From Sphingobacterium tabacisoli (GTDB lineage: Bacteria; Bacteroidota; Bacteroidia; Sphingobacteriales; Sphingobacteriaceae): a DNA stretch of 64,000 nt. Shown piece by piece: positions 25,222 through 33,706 of the stretch. The stretch spans positions 558,001 to 622,000 of the forward strand of contig NZ_JAEQMU010000002.1 of NCBI RefSeq assembly GCF_017908035.1. The letters are read 5' to 3'. Every line of letters begins with the position of its first letter. The first letter of the stretch is position 1. The translations under genes were made by a program, and so were the position numbers. The notes under the pieces are model-generated. The model saw nothing but the letters and a program-made list of their open reading frames with translations, was not told the origin of the DNA and made no database searches.

Positions 25222-26144
25222 GACGATTGCTTTTTAGCGAGTTGAATAAGGTTGCGGACGACTAAGGTGACACTGATGATGATAAAAATACCTATCAGCA
25301 GCAGCATCCATTCGTCATTTGACATCTCCAAAAGAAAGGTCGATATGATGATGATCAAGCTAAACGGAACTGCCGAGAGATAAAAAGTACTTTTAGTCTG
25401 TACGCCATGCCATAAACCGACGAGATAAGTCAATATCACCAATGGGGCAAATACCGAAAAGTATTCTTTCTCAAAGCTAATTATACCGCTTATCATGCCT
25501 ATGGTAGCAAAGGTCAATGCCGCTAAACCTACCGTATGTATAAAGTAAGCTGGTGCCTGACGCATTTTGGCTAAGACGAAAACAGCTCCATTGCCGAGGT
25601 AGAGTATACCGTACATAAGCAATGAGGGCCAGCCCGTGACCTGCTGACAGTAGAGAATCAACGTGGTGTTGAGCAGTATCATGTACAGCAACCACATCGG
25701 TGCAAAGTTTGAGAAACATACCCATAAGGTGACGAATATCGTCCAGCCCAGAAAAAAATCATAGGCATTGGCACCGGTCTGGTAGATCTGTCCAAAAACT
25801 GCGAATAGCACCCCGACCAGCACAGCACTTCCTGTCAGTATGATCTGCCGGGACTGCGTATTTATCTTAGGTAAAAAAGTCAGCGCTGTGAGCGCGATAA
25901 CCAAAAGTTCTATTATACCGATCTTAACAAATTTGTGTAGGTCGGCCCAATTGTAAGCAAAGAAGAAAATAATTCCAGCCAATGAAAATCCTATTCCCAG
26001 TACGAGGAATAGAAGCGTCAAAAATTTTCTCCAACTGTTCGCATCGGGGTAGACCCGTTCTTTCAGCGCCCTGGTCAGCGTCTCTTGGCTGAGCGAGGTC
26101 TGCCTTGCGATACTTTCGATATCCTCGCGTTGTATATTATCCAT
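25218..26144 (-). CDS. DUF2157 multi-pass membrane protein
   Basis: The 308-residue protein opens with a cytoplasmic helix-rich segment (IESIARQTSLSQETLTRALK), as in DUF2157 proteins. Then come about eight to ten membrane helices, the first being LLFLVLGIGFSLAGIIFFFA followed by YNWADLHKFVKIGIIE, a conserved DUF2157 stretch. It begins 35 bases after the upstream lipoprotein gene and is the first of the overlapping DUF2157–DUF4401–GDYXXLXY–beta-lactamase set. Confidence 0.85.
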   Translation of the reverse strand: MDNIQREDIESIARQTSLSQETLTRALKERVYPDANSWRKFLTLLFLVLGIGFSLAGIIFFFAYNWADLHKFVKIGIIELLVIALTALTFLPKINTQSRQIILTGSAVLVGVLFAVFGQIYQTGANAYDFFLGWTIFVTLWVCFSNFAPMWLLYMILLNTTLILYCQQVTGWPSLLMYGILYLGNGAVFVLAKMRQAPAYFIHTVGLAALTFATIGMISGIISFEKEYFSVFAPLVILTYLVGLWHGVQTKSTFYLSAVPFSLIIIISTFLLEMSNDEWMLLLIGIFIIISVTLVVRNLIQLAKKQSS

Positions 26145-26179
26145 ATTTAAAGATCTTTTCTATAGCTATGCAAAATGGT

Positions 26180-26590
26180 TTATTGCGCTCTGTAGAGTGT
26201 TGCGCTTTTCTTATTCTTATCCAAGAGAAAAATAATGCTATCATTGTCCGAGAATCGTACAAAATAGCGTTCTTCCGAAGGTTTGTCAAAGTTTAGAACA
26301 TACACTGTGGCATCCTCGTCATCTTCAAAACCTCGTTCATAGTTCACATTCCCTTTCACCACCTTTGAACTATTTTTCTCCTTTTCAATCAGTTCAAACG
26401 TGTCGTTGTTATAAGCCGTATCGTTTTTACGAATCGTGTTGTTTTTATAAATAGAAAGCTGGTTCGTTTCATTTTTGTACAGTTCCTGTAATTTAGACAC
26501 TTCTACTTCTGAAGTCACCTTTTTTTCCGTTTTATACTGGCAGGCTGCCAATAGCGATAATGCTATCATTCCAACGATTATTTTTTTCAT
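26180..26590 (-). CDS. Small lipoprotein of unknown function
   Basis: ATG at 26590 gives MKKIIVGMIALSLLAACQYK with lipobox AAC (Cys17). The more upstream start at 26650 would put 20 charged residues ahead of the signal. The 136-residue protein is rich in Lys, Asn and Asp and ends with a beta-rich part (ATVYVLNFDKPSEERYFVRF). I do not recognise a family. It lies directly upstream of DUF2157 on the same strand and may be the first gene of that operon. Confidence 0.6.
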   Translation of the reverse strand: MKKIIVGMIALSLLAACQYKTEKKVTSEVEVSKLQELYKNETNQLSIYKNNTIRKNDTAYNNDTFELIEKEKNSSKVVKGNVNYERGFEDDEDATVYVLNFDKPSEERYFVRFSDNDSIIFLLDKNKKSATLYRAQ

Positions 26591-26927
26591 GCTGCTCATC
26601 CGGTCTGTGATCCGACCTCTATCGTGTGAAAACAAGCCCACATAGGTCAAGAGAATCGTTTATCTTATTGTTCTGTAGCTTAAAGATATGACAGTTTTTA
26701 TTTTCTATCAACTAAAATAGGGCATACAGGTCGTATTGGTCAATATCTGCAGAAGAGGTGGTTTTCCGGTTGATTTGGTGATTTTTCATTGTGGCCAAAT
26801 AAATCTTAAAAACTGATCCTATTTCCTTTTATCTGAAATTTGCTACATTTGAACCACATATTTTAGCTAACCGTAGCACTTTATTTCTAATTGTAGAATG
26901 ATTGCTCAAAGATAATTGTACTGAAAA
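26591..26927. other. Divergent intergenic region
   Basis: This region separates the minus-strand lipoprotein/DUF2157 operon from the + strand locus B. TACATTTG at 26844–26851 fits the −7 consensus for the + strand. I see no repeat, RNA gene or convincing palindrome. A minus-strand −7-like CAAAGATA at 26907–26914 is probably coincidental. Confidence 0.4.
26844..26851 (+). promoter_or_regulatory. Candidate −7 element of the locus B sigma gene
   Basis: TACATTTG matches TAnnTTTG and lies 76 bases upstream of the sigma ATG. No good −33 TTTG was found at the right distance. Confidence 0.35.
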
Positions 26928-27515
26928 ATGAAAAATGAGTTGGACTGGTGGCACCTATTTCGATTGGGTGACGAGGTTGCTTTCAAACTTTTGTTTGAGC
27001 GCTACAGTCCGCTATTGTTCAATTATGGATACAAATTTACGCAGGAAGAGGGGATCATTGAAGATAGTATCCAAGAGTTTTTTTTGAAAATTTGGTACAA
27101 TAGAAACAGTATCAATGATACAGCTTCTGTCAAAAACTATCTTTATAAAGCCTTTAGGCGTACACTAACAGCACATATTGAGCGATCTAATCGGAAAAGG
27201 AATATTCCGGTAGAAAGTTTGCCTTTTGACATTGAGCTACCCCATGATACGAAAATCATGCGTAGAGAGAGGTTGGAGGAGATTAAGGCTCAATTGGAGG
27301 AAGCTTTACTGAAAATGACAGCACGTCAGCGTGAAGTAATCCATTTACGTTTTTTCGAAGAATTATCTTACGAGGAGATAGCAGATATCATGGGATTATC
27401 TGTAAAGGACCTTTATAAGTTGTTTTATCGGGCTATGGACAGTTTAAGGAAGCATGTGGGAGTATTTAATCTACTAGCAATATTTGCTTTATTGGCCGAG
27501 TCGAAATCCTCCTAA
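26928..27515 (+). CDS. ECF RNA polymerase sigma factor (locus B)
   Basis: This 195-residue sigma factor has region 2 around 10–85 (FKLLFERYSPLLFNYGYKFT, EDSIQEFFLKIWYNRNSIND). Region 4 lies around 120–180 (MTARQREVIHLRFFEELSYE, EIADIMGLSVKDLYKLFYRA). The region 4 helix reads LSVKDLYKLFYRA instead of the more usual STVxxHLxKA, so promoter recognition may differ from the other loci. It heads locus B, with a FecR-like gene 188 bases downstream. Confidence 0.9.
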   Translation: MKNELDWWHLFRLGDEVAFKLLFERYSPLLFNYGYKFTQEEGIIEDSIQEFFLKIWYNRNSINDTASVKNYLYKAFRRTLTAHIERSNRKRNIPVESLPFDIELPHDTKIMRRERLEEIKAQLEEALLKMTARQREVIHLRFFEELSYEEIADIMGLSVKDLYKLFYRAMDSLRKHVGVFNLLAIFALLAESKSS

Positions 27516-27703
27516 TTAGGCTTAACTCTCATTCTTTTTAATATATCTCCTTTTGGTGGCAATTCCAACTCCGGAGCTGGGTTCCTAGGTATGCTATTCC
27601 GTTCTTCATGAAAAATACCACATTAATTTACAAAAAGATAAAAATAATTTAACAACACTGGGGTAAAATCCCAATTCTCACTGTATATAGATATAAATAG
27701 ATT

Positions 27704-28735
27704 ATGAAACACGATTTCTTGTTATACAAAGACTTTAAAGCGGTAGACTTTTTCGAAGATGAAGCCTTCACGACCTATTATCTTTCGGGAATGGGGGATG
27801 ATCTGTCATTTTGGAAATCTTTGGTCGACACTTATCCATATTTAGAACAGGAGATTGACATAGCGATACAATGGATAGAGTTGCTGCAAGACCAACCTCT
27901 ACATCAAAGTAAGATAGACAATGAAACACGTTGGAACCGTATGCAAGAATCTCTTCCGTCGTATGTACAGGCTCAAGACCGATTATATCGCATTCGTAAG
28001 ATCCGGAGATGGATAACCCAAGTGGCTGCGATCTTGTTATTGGGCTTCACTATATATGAGGTCGGGCAGCTGGGTACAAAAGTAAACAATACCGGATTTG
28101 GAGAGCAGCGAGAGTTGTTTTTGCCAGATGCTTCTGTGGTACAGCTTAATAGTAATTCGCGTTTGAAATATGTTAGAGATTGGAAAACAGATAAGCCCAG
28201 AGAGGTATGGTTGGATGGAGAAGCTTTGTTCGAAGTAAAGCATACGGCGATCAAAAATAGATTGCAGCAGGAGGACTATTTTATCGTCCACGTAGGAGAT
28301 ATTTCGTTAACTGTTTTGGGAACAAAATTTAATGTCAAGGATCGTCGGGGACATATTGAAGTCTCTCTCTTTGAAGGTAGCCTTCAGGTTATGGATAAAA
28401 TGGGGTTAAAGCACATCTTGAAACCAGGGGAAACTTTCATTTATGATAAAGTAGCCGATACAGAGCAGGTGTTGAATAATAAGAATATACAAGAGGCGCT
28501 TTCTTGGACACGTGGTGAGATGGTTGTTGAGCATCAGAATTTGGCTGCTATTATCGAAGTTCTTGAGGATAATTATGGCTACAGTGTTGAACTAAAAGAT
28601 TCCAGCTTATTGGATAAGCGACTTAGAGGAGTTGCGCCACTTACAAAAGCTGATGATATTTTATTTGTAATCAGGCATACCATGCAATTGGACATGGAGG
28701 TTGTAGGAAAGAAAATAACGATTAATTCAAAATAA
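27704..28735 (+). CDS. FecR-family anti-sigma factor (locus B)
   Basis: The 343-residue protein has a cytoplasmic N-terminal part of about 105 residues, a single membrane helix near 108–123 (WITQVAAILLLGFTIYEVGQ), and a periplasmic FecR domain with REVWLDGEALFEVKHTA and LTVLGTKFNVKDRRG. The C-terminal DUF4974-like part reads SWTRGEMVVEHQNLAAIIEV. The LFLPDASVVQLNSNSRLKY segment replaces the longer insertion seen in the other FecR copies of this window. It is followed 16 bases later by susC. Confidence 0.9.
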   Translation: MKHDFLLYKDFKAVDFFEDEAFTTYYLSGMGDDLSFWKSLVDTYPYLEQEIDIAIQWIELLQDQPLHQSKIDNETRWNRMQESLPSYVQAQDRLYRIRKIRRWITQVAAILLLGFTIYEVGQLGTKVNNTGFGEQRELFLPDASVVQLNSNSRLKYVRDWKTDKPREVWLDGEALFEVKHTAIKNRLQQEDYFIVHVGDISLTVLGTKFNVKDRRGHIEVSLFEGSLQVMDKMGLKHILKPGETFIYDKVADTEQVLNNKNIQEALSWTRGEMVVEHQNLAAIIEVLEDNYGYSVELKDSSLLDKRLRGVAPLTKADDILFVIRHTMQLDMEVVGKKITINSK

Positions 28736-28751
28736 CTAACAATTTAACTTT

Positions 28752-31700
28752 ATGAAACCAAGATTATTTACGCTTTTAGTCTTTTTACTCTATCAGGTAG
28801 GGGGATATGCTCAGCAAAAAGTAAGTATCGTACGTGCATTGGACGAGGTGACACGTGTATATGGTACTAAGTTTGCCTATGAAGAGGGCTTGTTAAATGG
28901 AGTACAGGTGAAGTCTTCCATAGTACCTAAAGACAAAAAGGTGCCGGTAGAATCAGCATTGAAGTCGCTTTTATATCCGAATGGTTTCCTGTTTCTATAC
29001 GTTCAGGAGAATTACTATACAATTGTCAAAGACAATAAGTCTAATGCTCAAGGAGAGGAAGATGATTATTGGCGTACGATAACAGGCGAGGTCAGAGATA
29101 GTAAGGGAAAGCCTTTGGTTGGTGCTACTGTTCTGCCTGATGGATACGCCGTTCGTACGGGGGTTACCACTAGTAGTGATGGTCGTTATACATTGAGACT
29201 GCGCGAACCAACAGAAGCTTTAATATTTACCTACATGGGAATGGAGCCGGAGCGACGTGTCATCGCAGGAAATACACGTATTAACGTTTCAATGGGAGAT
29301 GCCATAAATCAACTTGAAGAAGTTGATGTTGTTTCTACAGGATATCAGAAGATTTCAAAAGAAAGAGCAACGGGTTCATTTAGTCAGATCACCGCAAAGG
29401 ATTTAAAAGAAACGCCTTCGATAAGCCTTTTAGAACGTATTGAAGGCTTGGCCCCAGGTGTACAGGTTGATTTGAGAACAAATTCGTTGACTATACGAGG
29501 TGTTAATACATTTAATACAGGAGGAGATAATTCTAAGCGCCCGTTGATTGTAATTGATGGTTTTCCAGCAATAGATCAGGACTTGGTAAGTGCTAAGAGC
29601 CCTTTTGCTAATAATTCTATATTAAGTAGGTTTAATCCTGAGGATATTGAAAGTATCACGGTTTTGAAGGATGCCGCAGCGGCCTCTATTTGGGGAAGTC
29701 AAGCAGCCAATGGAGTGATCGTGATCGAAACAAAAAAAGGTAGAATTCAAGCGCCAACTCTGTCTTTCAATTCGAGTTTGAGCGTATCGGCTCCTGCAGA
29801 CTTGAATAATTTAAGTAGGATGACAAGTCGTGAATATATAGATCTTGAGAAGGAAATGTTCGGTTTGGATTTTTTTACTTCCAATCCAGAGGTTTGGGAT
29901 CCTAGCTGGCAGAAGTTTAACTCCAACAAACCTTTGAGTGAAGCGATTCAACTGATGTTTAAAAGACAGAATGGAGAAATTACACAAGAACAATTGGACA
30001 GCAAGTTAGAACGTTTGTCACAAGTCAATAATACGGCTCAGATTCGAGACAATCTGTTTCAGCATGCTGTTTCTCAGCAGTATAATTTGTCGCTTTCGGG
30101 AGGTAATGCAAGGTCTACGTATATGGTCTCAGGAAACTATTCTAATGATATACCGGTCTTTAAATCAAATAATGCCGAGTCATATACCCTAAATTCTTCG
30201 CTGACAACAAATTTCTTGGATAATAGGTTGAACTTAACGACAGGACTTAATTATTCTTATACGAAAAATAAGTCTAACCAAGCGGCGATAAATGGAATCG
30301 GTAATACTGAACTGGGCTTAAGACCCTATGAACTTCTAAAAGATGATAGTGGTAATCTCGTACGACGTTCATTTGTGTTTACAGAAGGCGTTGCACAAGA
30401 CCTTTATAATTTAGGTTTGTATGATTGGACTTATAATTCTATACAAGAATTAGGGTATTCCAATTACGTCGGGACAGACAACAGATTAAGATTTAATGCA
30501 CAGTTAGATGCTAAAGTAAACAGTTGGGCGAGTTTGAGTTTAGGAGGGATGTTGCAGAAGTCGATGTTGGAGACAAATCAGCTGGATGAGTTGAATAGTT
30601 ATGCAATGCGTCACTTCTTGAATTACGGCACGACCGTTGACTTTGCTAATGGTACATATAAAAGAAATCTTCCTCAAGGTGGAAAGCTAGTGACACGTAA
30701 TGAAAATTCGACAGCTTACAATTTACGTCTACAAGGGAATATCGATAAATCATGGGATATCGTGACATTGAATGCTGTTGTTGGTGCGGAGATTGGATCA
30801 CAAACTGGGTTGAACTATGGGCAAACGAGATATGGCTTCAATGAAGATACGTATTCATCGGCGTCATTTAATCCAACGGAACCTTATGAGATTATCATGG
30901 ATGGATGGGGGACACAGCAGTTGGGATATGACGATGGGTCTGTAGGTAAGCCAAATATTAGGAAGTTATCTTATTACTCAAATGCAGCATTGAGTTTTTT
31001 GAATGGAAGATACGTCGTATCTGGTAGTGCACGTTTTGATGACCATACCTTGGTCGGTATATCAAGAGCAAATAGAGCGAAACCTATTTGGTCTGCTGGA
31101 GGTAAGTGGAACATAAAATCTGAAAGGTTTTTACAAAGCCAACACTGGTTAAATGCATTGAACGTTCGTGTAACCTATGGTGTAGGAGGGACAGTACCTC
31201 AAGGTGGATCCAATGTGGTCGTTATAGAGTTGTCAGGTATGGATAATCAATCCAATGAAGTGCCCGCAAATATCCGAAATCCCCGCAACCCTCGTGTTGG
31301 ATGGGAAAAAGTATACACACAGAATTATGGGCTTGATTTTATTGTATTGAATAACCGATTAACGGTCAATATGGAGTATTATAAAAAGAATACGAAAGAT
31401 ATTCTTTATCCTTTCCTTTATAACCCAACTTATGGTTGGAGTACGTTAGAGTTTAACAGTGGAACTATGGAGGCCCATGGTTTTGACGTCGGACTAACGG
31501 GTACCGTAATTAAAAAGCAAGATTTCTCCTGGTTGTCTACACTGAATTTTGCGTATAATACGAATAAAGTTACTGATACTCGATTGAATGTCACTGATGT
31601 AAGTGGTTATATTTCAGGTCAGCTATTGGAAGGACACTCTATGGACTACATGTATGCTTATCGTTGGGCAGGATTGGATGAGGATGGGCAGTCCCTTATT

Positions 31701-32297
31701 TATAAAGCAAATGGAGATATCATCAAAAGTACAGAAGGTGGACGTAATTTAATAACACTTGATGATCTTGTGTACATGGGGCGTAAGACAGCACCTTATT
31801 TTGGTGGCTTTATGAATACCTTAAACTACAAAGGAATCAATTTAGGTGTACGTATCACTTATAACTTGGGCCATGTCGTGCGTAAAGAGTCGTTGGCAAG
31901 TTATCCGCAGTATGCTGGTTCGTACTATGGTATTTTGGGTACGCATACAGATATGGTAGATCGTTGGAGAGAGAAAGGTGATGAGGCTTTTACGGATGTA
32001 CCTGGATTGAAAAACATTAATACCAACTCTTTCAATCGTTATAGAGATTCTGAAAAGATGGTAATTGACGCCGGACACGTCCGTTTACAGCAAATTTCAC
32101 TAGGTTATAATATTCCAAGCTCTATGTTAGGCAAATTTCCTGTCAAATCTTTAGGCTTTAATGCTTCTGTAAGGAATTTAGGCATCATCTGGAGAGCAAA
32201 CAAGGAAGGAATTGATCCTAGTTATGTCCGTCAGAATACATACAATAACTTAGCCCCAACAAAGAGTTATTTCTTTACAATAAATGCTACGTTATAA
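28752..32297 (+). CDS. SusC/RagA TonB-linked outer membrane transporter with STN domain (locus B)
   Basis: This 1181-residue protein begins with the signal peptide MKPRLFTLLVFLLYQVGGYA. An STN-like domain follows (about 22–98: KVSIVRALDEVTRVYGTKFA), then a carboxypeptidase-regulatory-like domain (about 112–190: TGEVRDSKGKPLVGATVLPD). The plug contains EEVDVVSTGYQKISKERATG and GVQVDLRTNSLTIRGVNTFN, and the TonB-linked motif ESITVLKDAAAASIWGSQAA is clear. The barrel ends TKSYFFTINATL. It belongs to a different SusC branch from loci A and E, judging by the STGYQKISKERATGSF signature. Confidence 0.9.
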   Translation: MKPRLFTLLVFLLYQVGGYAQQKVSIVRALDEVTRVYGTKFAYEEGLLNGVQVKSSIVPKDKKVPVESALKSLLYPNGFLFLYVQENYYTIVKDNKSNAQGEEDDYWRTITGEVRDSKGKPLVGATVLPDGYAVRTGVTTSSDGRYTLRLREPTEALIFTYMGMEPERRVIAGNTRINVSMGDAINQLEEVDVVSTGYQKISKERATGSFSQITAKDLKETPSISLLERIEGLAPGVQVDLRTNSLTIRGVNTFNTGGDNSKRPLIVIDGFPAIDQDLVSAKSPFANNSILSRFNPEDIESITVLKDAAAASIWGSQAANGVIVIETKKGRIQAPTLSFNSSLSVSAPADLNNLSRMTSREYIDLEKEMFGLDFFTSNPEVWDPSWQKFNSNKPLSEAIQLMFKRQNGEITQEQLDSKLERLSQVNNTAQIRDNLFQHAVSQQYNLSLSGGNARSTYMVSGNYSNDIPVFKSNNAESYTLNSSLTTNFLDNRLNLTTGLNYSYTKNKSNQAAINGIGNTELGLRPYELLKDDSGNLVRRSFVFTEGVAQDLYNLGLYDWTYNSIQELGYSNYVGTDNRLRFNAQLDAKVNSWASLSLGGMLQKSMLETNQLDELNSYAMRHFLNYGTTVDFANGTYKRNLPQGGKLVTRNENSTAYNLRLQGNIDKSWDIVTLNAVVGAEIGSQTGLNYGQTRYGFNEDTYSSASFNPTEPYEIIMDGWGTQQLGYDDGSVGKPNIRKLSYYSNAALSFLNGRYVVSGSARFDDHTLVGISRANRAKPIWSAGGKWNIKSERFLQSQHWLNALNVRVTYGVGGTVPQGGSNVVVIELSGMDNQSNEVPANIRNPRNPRVGWEKVYTQNYGLDFIVLNNRLTVNMEYYKKNTKDILYPFLYNPTYGWSTLEFNSGTMEAHGFDVGLTGTVIKKQDFSWLSTLNFAYNTNKVTDTRLNVTDVSGYISGQLLEGHSMDYMYAYRWAGLDEDGQSLIYKANGDIIKSTEGGRNLITLDDLVYMGRKTAPYFGGFMNTLNYKGINLGVRITYNLGHVVRKESLASYPQYAGSYYGILGTHTDMVDRWREKGDEAFTDVPGLKNINTNSFNRYRDSEKMVIDAGHVRLQQISLGYNIPSSMLGKFPVKSLGFNASVRNLGIIWRANKEGIDPSYVRQNTYNNLAPTKSYFFTINATL

Positions 32298-32328
32298 CAT
32301 TAGGTGTAAACAATATAAGATTATAAAA

Positions 32329-33687
32329 ATGAAACTATCATATATCATAATAGCAGGTTTGTTATTGACGATGGGGGCTACTTCATGCAGGAAATATGTC
32401 GAAGTCGAGCAATATAATAGACGCGAATTAAAGTATACGACCGACTATCAATATTTATTAAATGATTTCAACTTATTTGGACAGGCATTTAGTATTCCAG
32501 TCATTTCGAGCGATGATATCGTTATCACTATGGAAGCACGTCAGAATACAACTGCAGATGATGTTTTTTGGCCCTTTACCTGGGCGGATCAATATTTTGC
32601 AGACGGTTTGAAAGATGCTACATGGGATGATTTGTATAAACAGATTTATACAGCAAACACAGTTATAGAGGGGGTGATGAATAGTGAGAATGGATCTGAT
32701 AAAGAAAAGAAAGCTATTTTTGCAGAAGCTAAGCTGCAACGCGCTTATGCTTATTTTATCTTGGTAAATCTTTATGGAGAGATTTACAACCCCGCTACAG
32801 CAGCTTCTTCCATAGGTGTTCCTTTGTTGACGACACCAGATCTGTATGCTTCATTGGATCGTGCTTCGTTAGAAACAGTCTATGGTCAAATTGTGACGGA
32901 TCTAACAGAGGCGGCTACGGGATTGCCAATAGTAGCGTCTAATAATCGTCATCCAAATGTTGGGACATCACATGCTATGTTAGCGATGGTTTACTTGCAA
33001 ATGCGCGAGTTTGATAAGGCGTTTGAACAAGCGGACAGGGCTTTATCCTATCATGACCAGTTGTTTGATCTGAGAGAGTTAGCATTAGGCAATGTAACAT
33101 TACCATTTTTAATTGCTAATCCAGAGACGTTTTTGTCTAAGAAGAATAAGCGTACGTATATGGAGCAGTTAAATCCTAGTACCCTTAGTAAGTTTGCTGA
33201 GAATGATTTACGCTTTACAAAATTAATTCAAAACTTACAATTTCAGCAAAATGTTCCTGCTGATGCCAAAGGGTTGGTCAAATGGTATAATGGTGATGGT
33301 GTTGAAGTCGGACCTACAGTAGCTGATATGTTGCTCATCAAAGCAGAGGTGTATGCTAGAAATGGTGATGCGCAAAAATCTATGGATCAGGTGAATATAT
33401 TAAGGAAAAAGCGTTTCCTTGTTGAAGACTATACTGATTTGGTAGCTACTAGTTCTGATAATGCATTAGATTTGGTTATAGAAGAGCGGCAACGGGAGTT
33501 TATCGGTACAGGTAAAAGGTGGTTTGATATGCGTCGCTTCAATCTTGATGTTCGTTTGGCCAAGGAATACAGTCGGACATTTAGAAATGTTGAGCATAAG
33601 CTGGATGTCAACAGTAATAAGTTTGTGTATCCAGTCGCTGATTATTACTTGAATTTCAATCCAGAAATAGGTCAAAGTCCCAGATAA
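32329..33687 (+). CDS. SusD/RagB family lipoprotein (locus B)
   Basis: ATG at 32329 gives MKLSYIIIAGLLLTMGATSC with the lipobox cysteine at 20; a frame from 32284 overlaps susC and lacks a signal. The mature protein begins CRKYVEVEQYNRRELKYTTD. SusD hallmarks are LQRAYAYFILVNLYGEIYNP and EERQREFIGTGKRWFDMRRF near the C terminus. At 452 residues it is of normal length. It forms the lid for the SusC gene just upstream. Confidence 0.9.
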   Translation: MKLSYIIIAGLLLTMGATSCRKYVEVEQYNRRELKYTTDYQYLLNDFNLFGQAFSIPVISSDDIVITMEARQNTTADDVFWPFTWADQYFADGLKDATWDDLYKQIYTANTVIEGVMNSENGSDKEKKAIFAEAKLQRAYAYFILVNLYGEIYNPATAASSIGVPLLTTPDLYASLDRASLETVYGQIVTDLTEAATGLPIVASNNRHPNVGTSHAMLAMVYLQMREFDKAFEQADRALSYHDQLFDLRELALGNVTLPFLIANPETFLSKKNKRTYMEQLNPSTLSKFAENDLRFTKLIQNLQFQQNVPADAKGLVKWYNGDGVEVGPTVADMLLIKAEVYARNGDAQKSMDQVNILRKKRFLVEDYTDLVATSSDNALDLVIEERQREFIGTGKRWFDMRRFNLDVRLAKEYSRTFRNVEHKLDVNSNKFVYPVADYYLNFNPEIGQSPR

Positions 33688-33706
33688 TATAACGTAAATA
33701 CATAAT

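Noticed and set aside
26907..26914. Minus-strand −7-like CAAAGATA
   Set aside because: It is about 320 bases from the nearest minus-strand gene start and next to the + strand sigma start; probably chance.
27570..27590. Imperfect dyad CCAACTCC/GGAGCTGG between sigma and fecR of locus B
   Set aside because: One mismatch near the centre and no T-run or promoter link; too weak to annotate.
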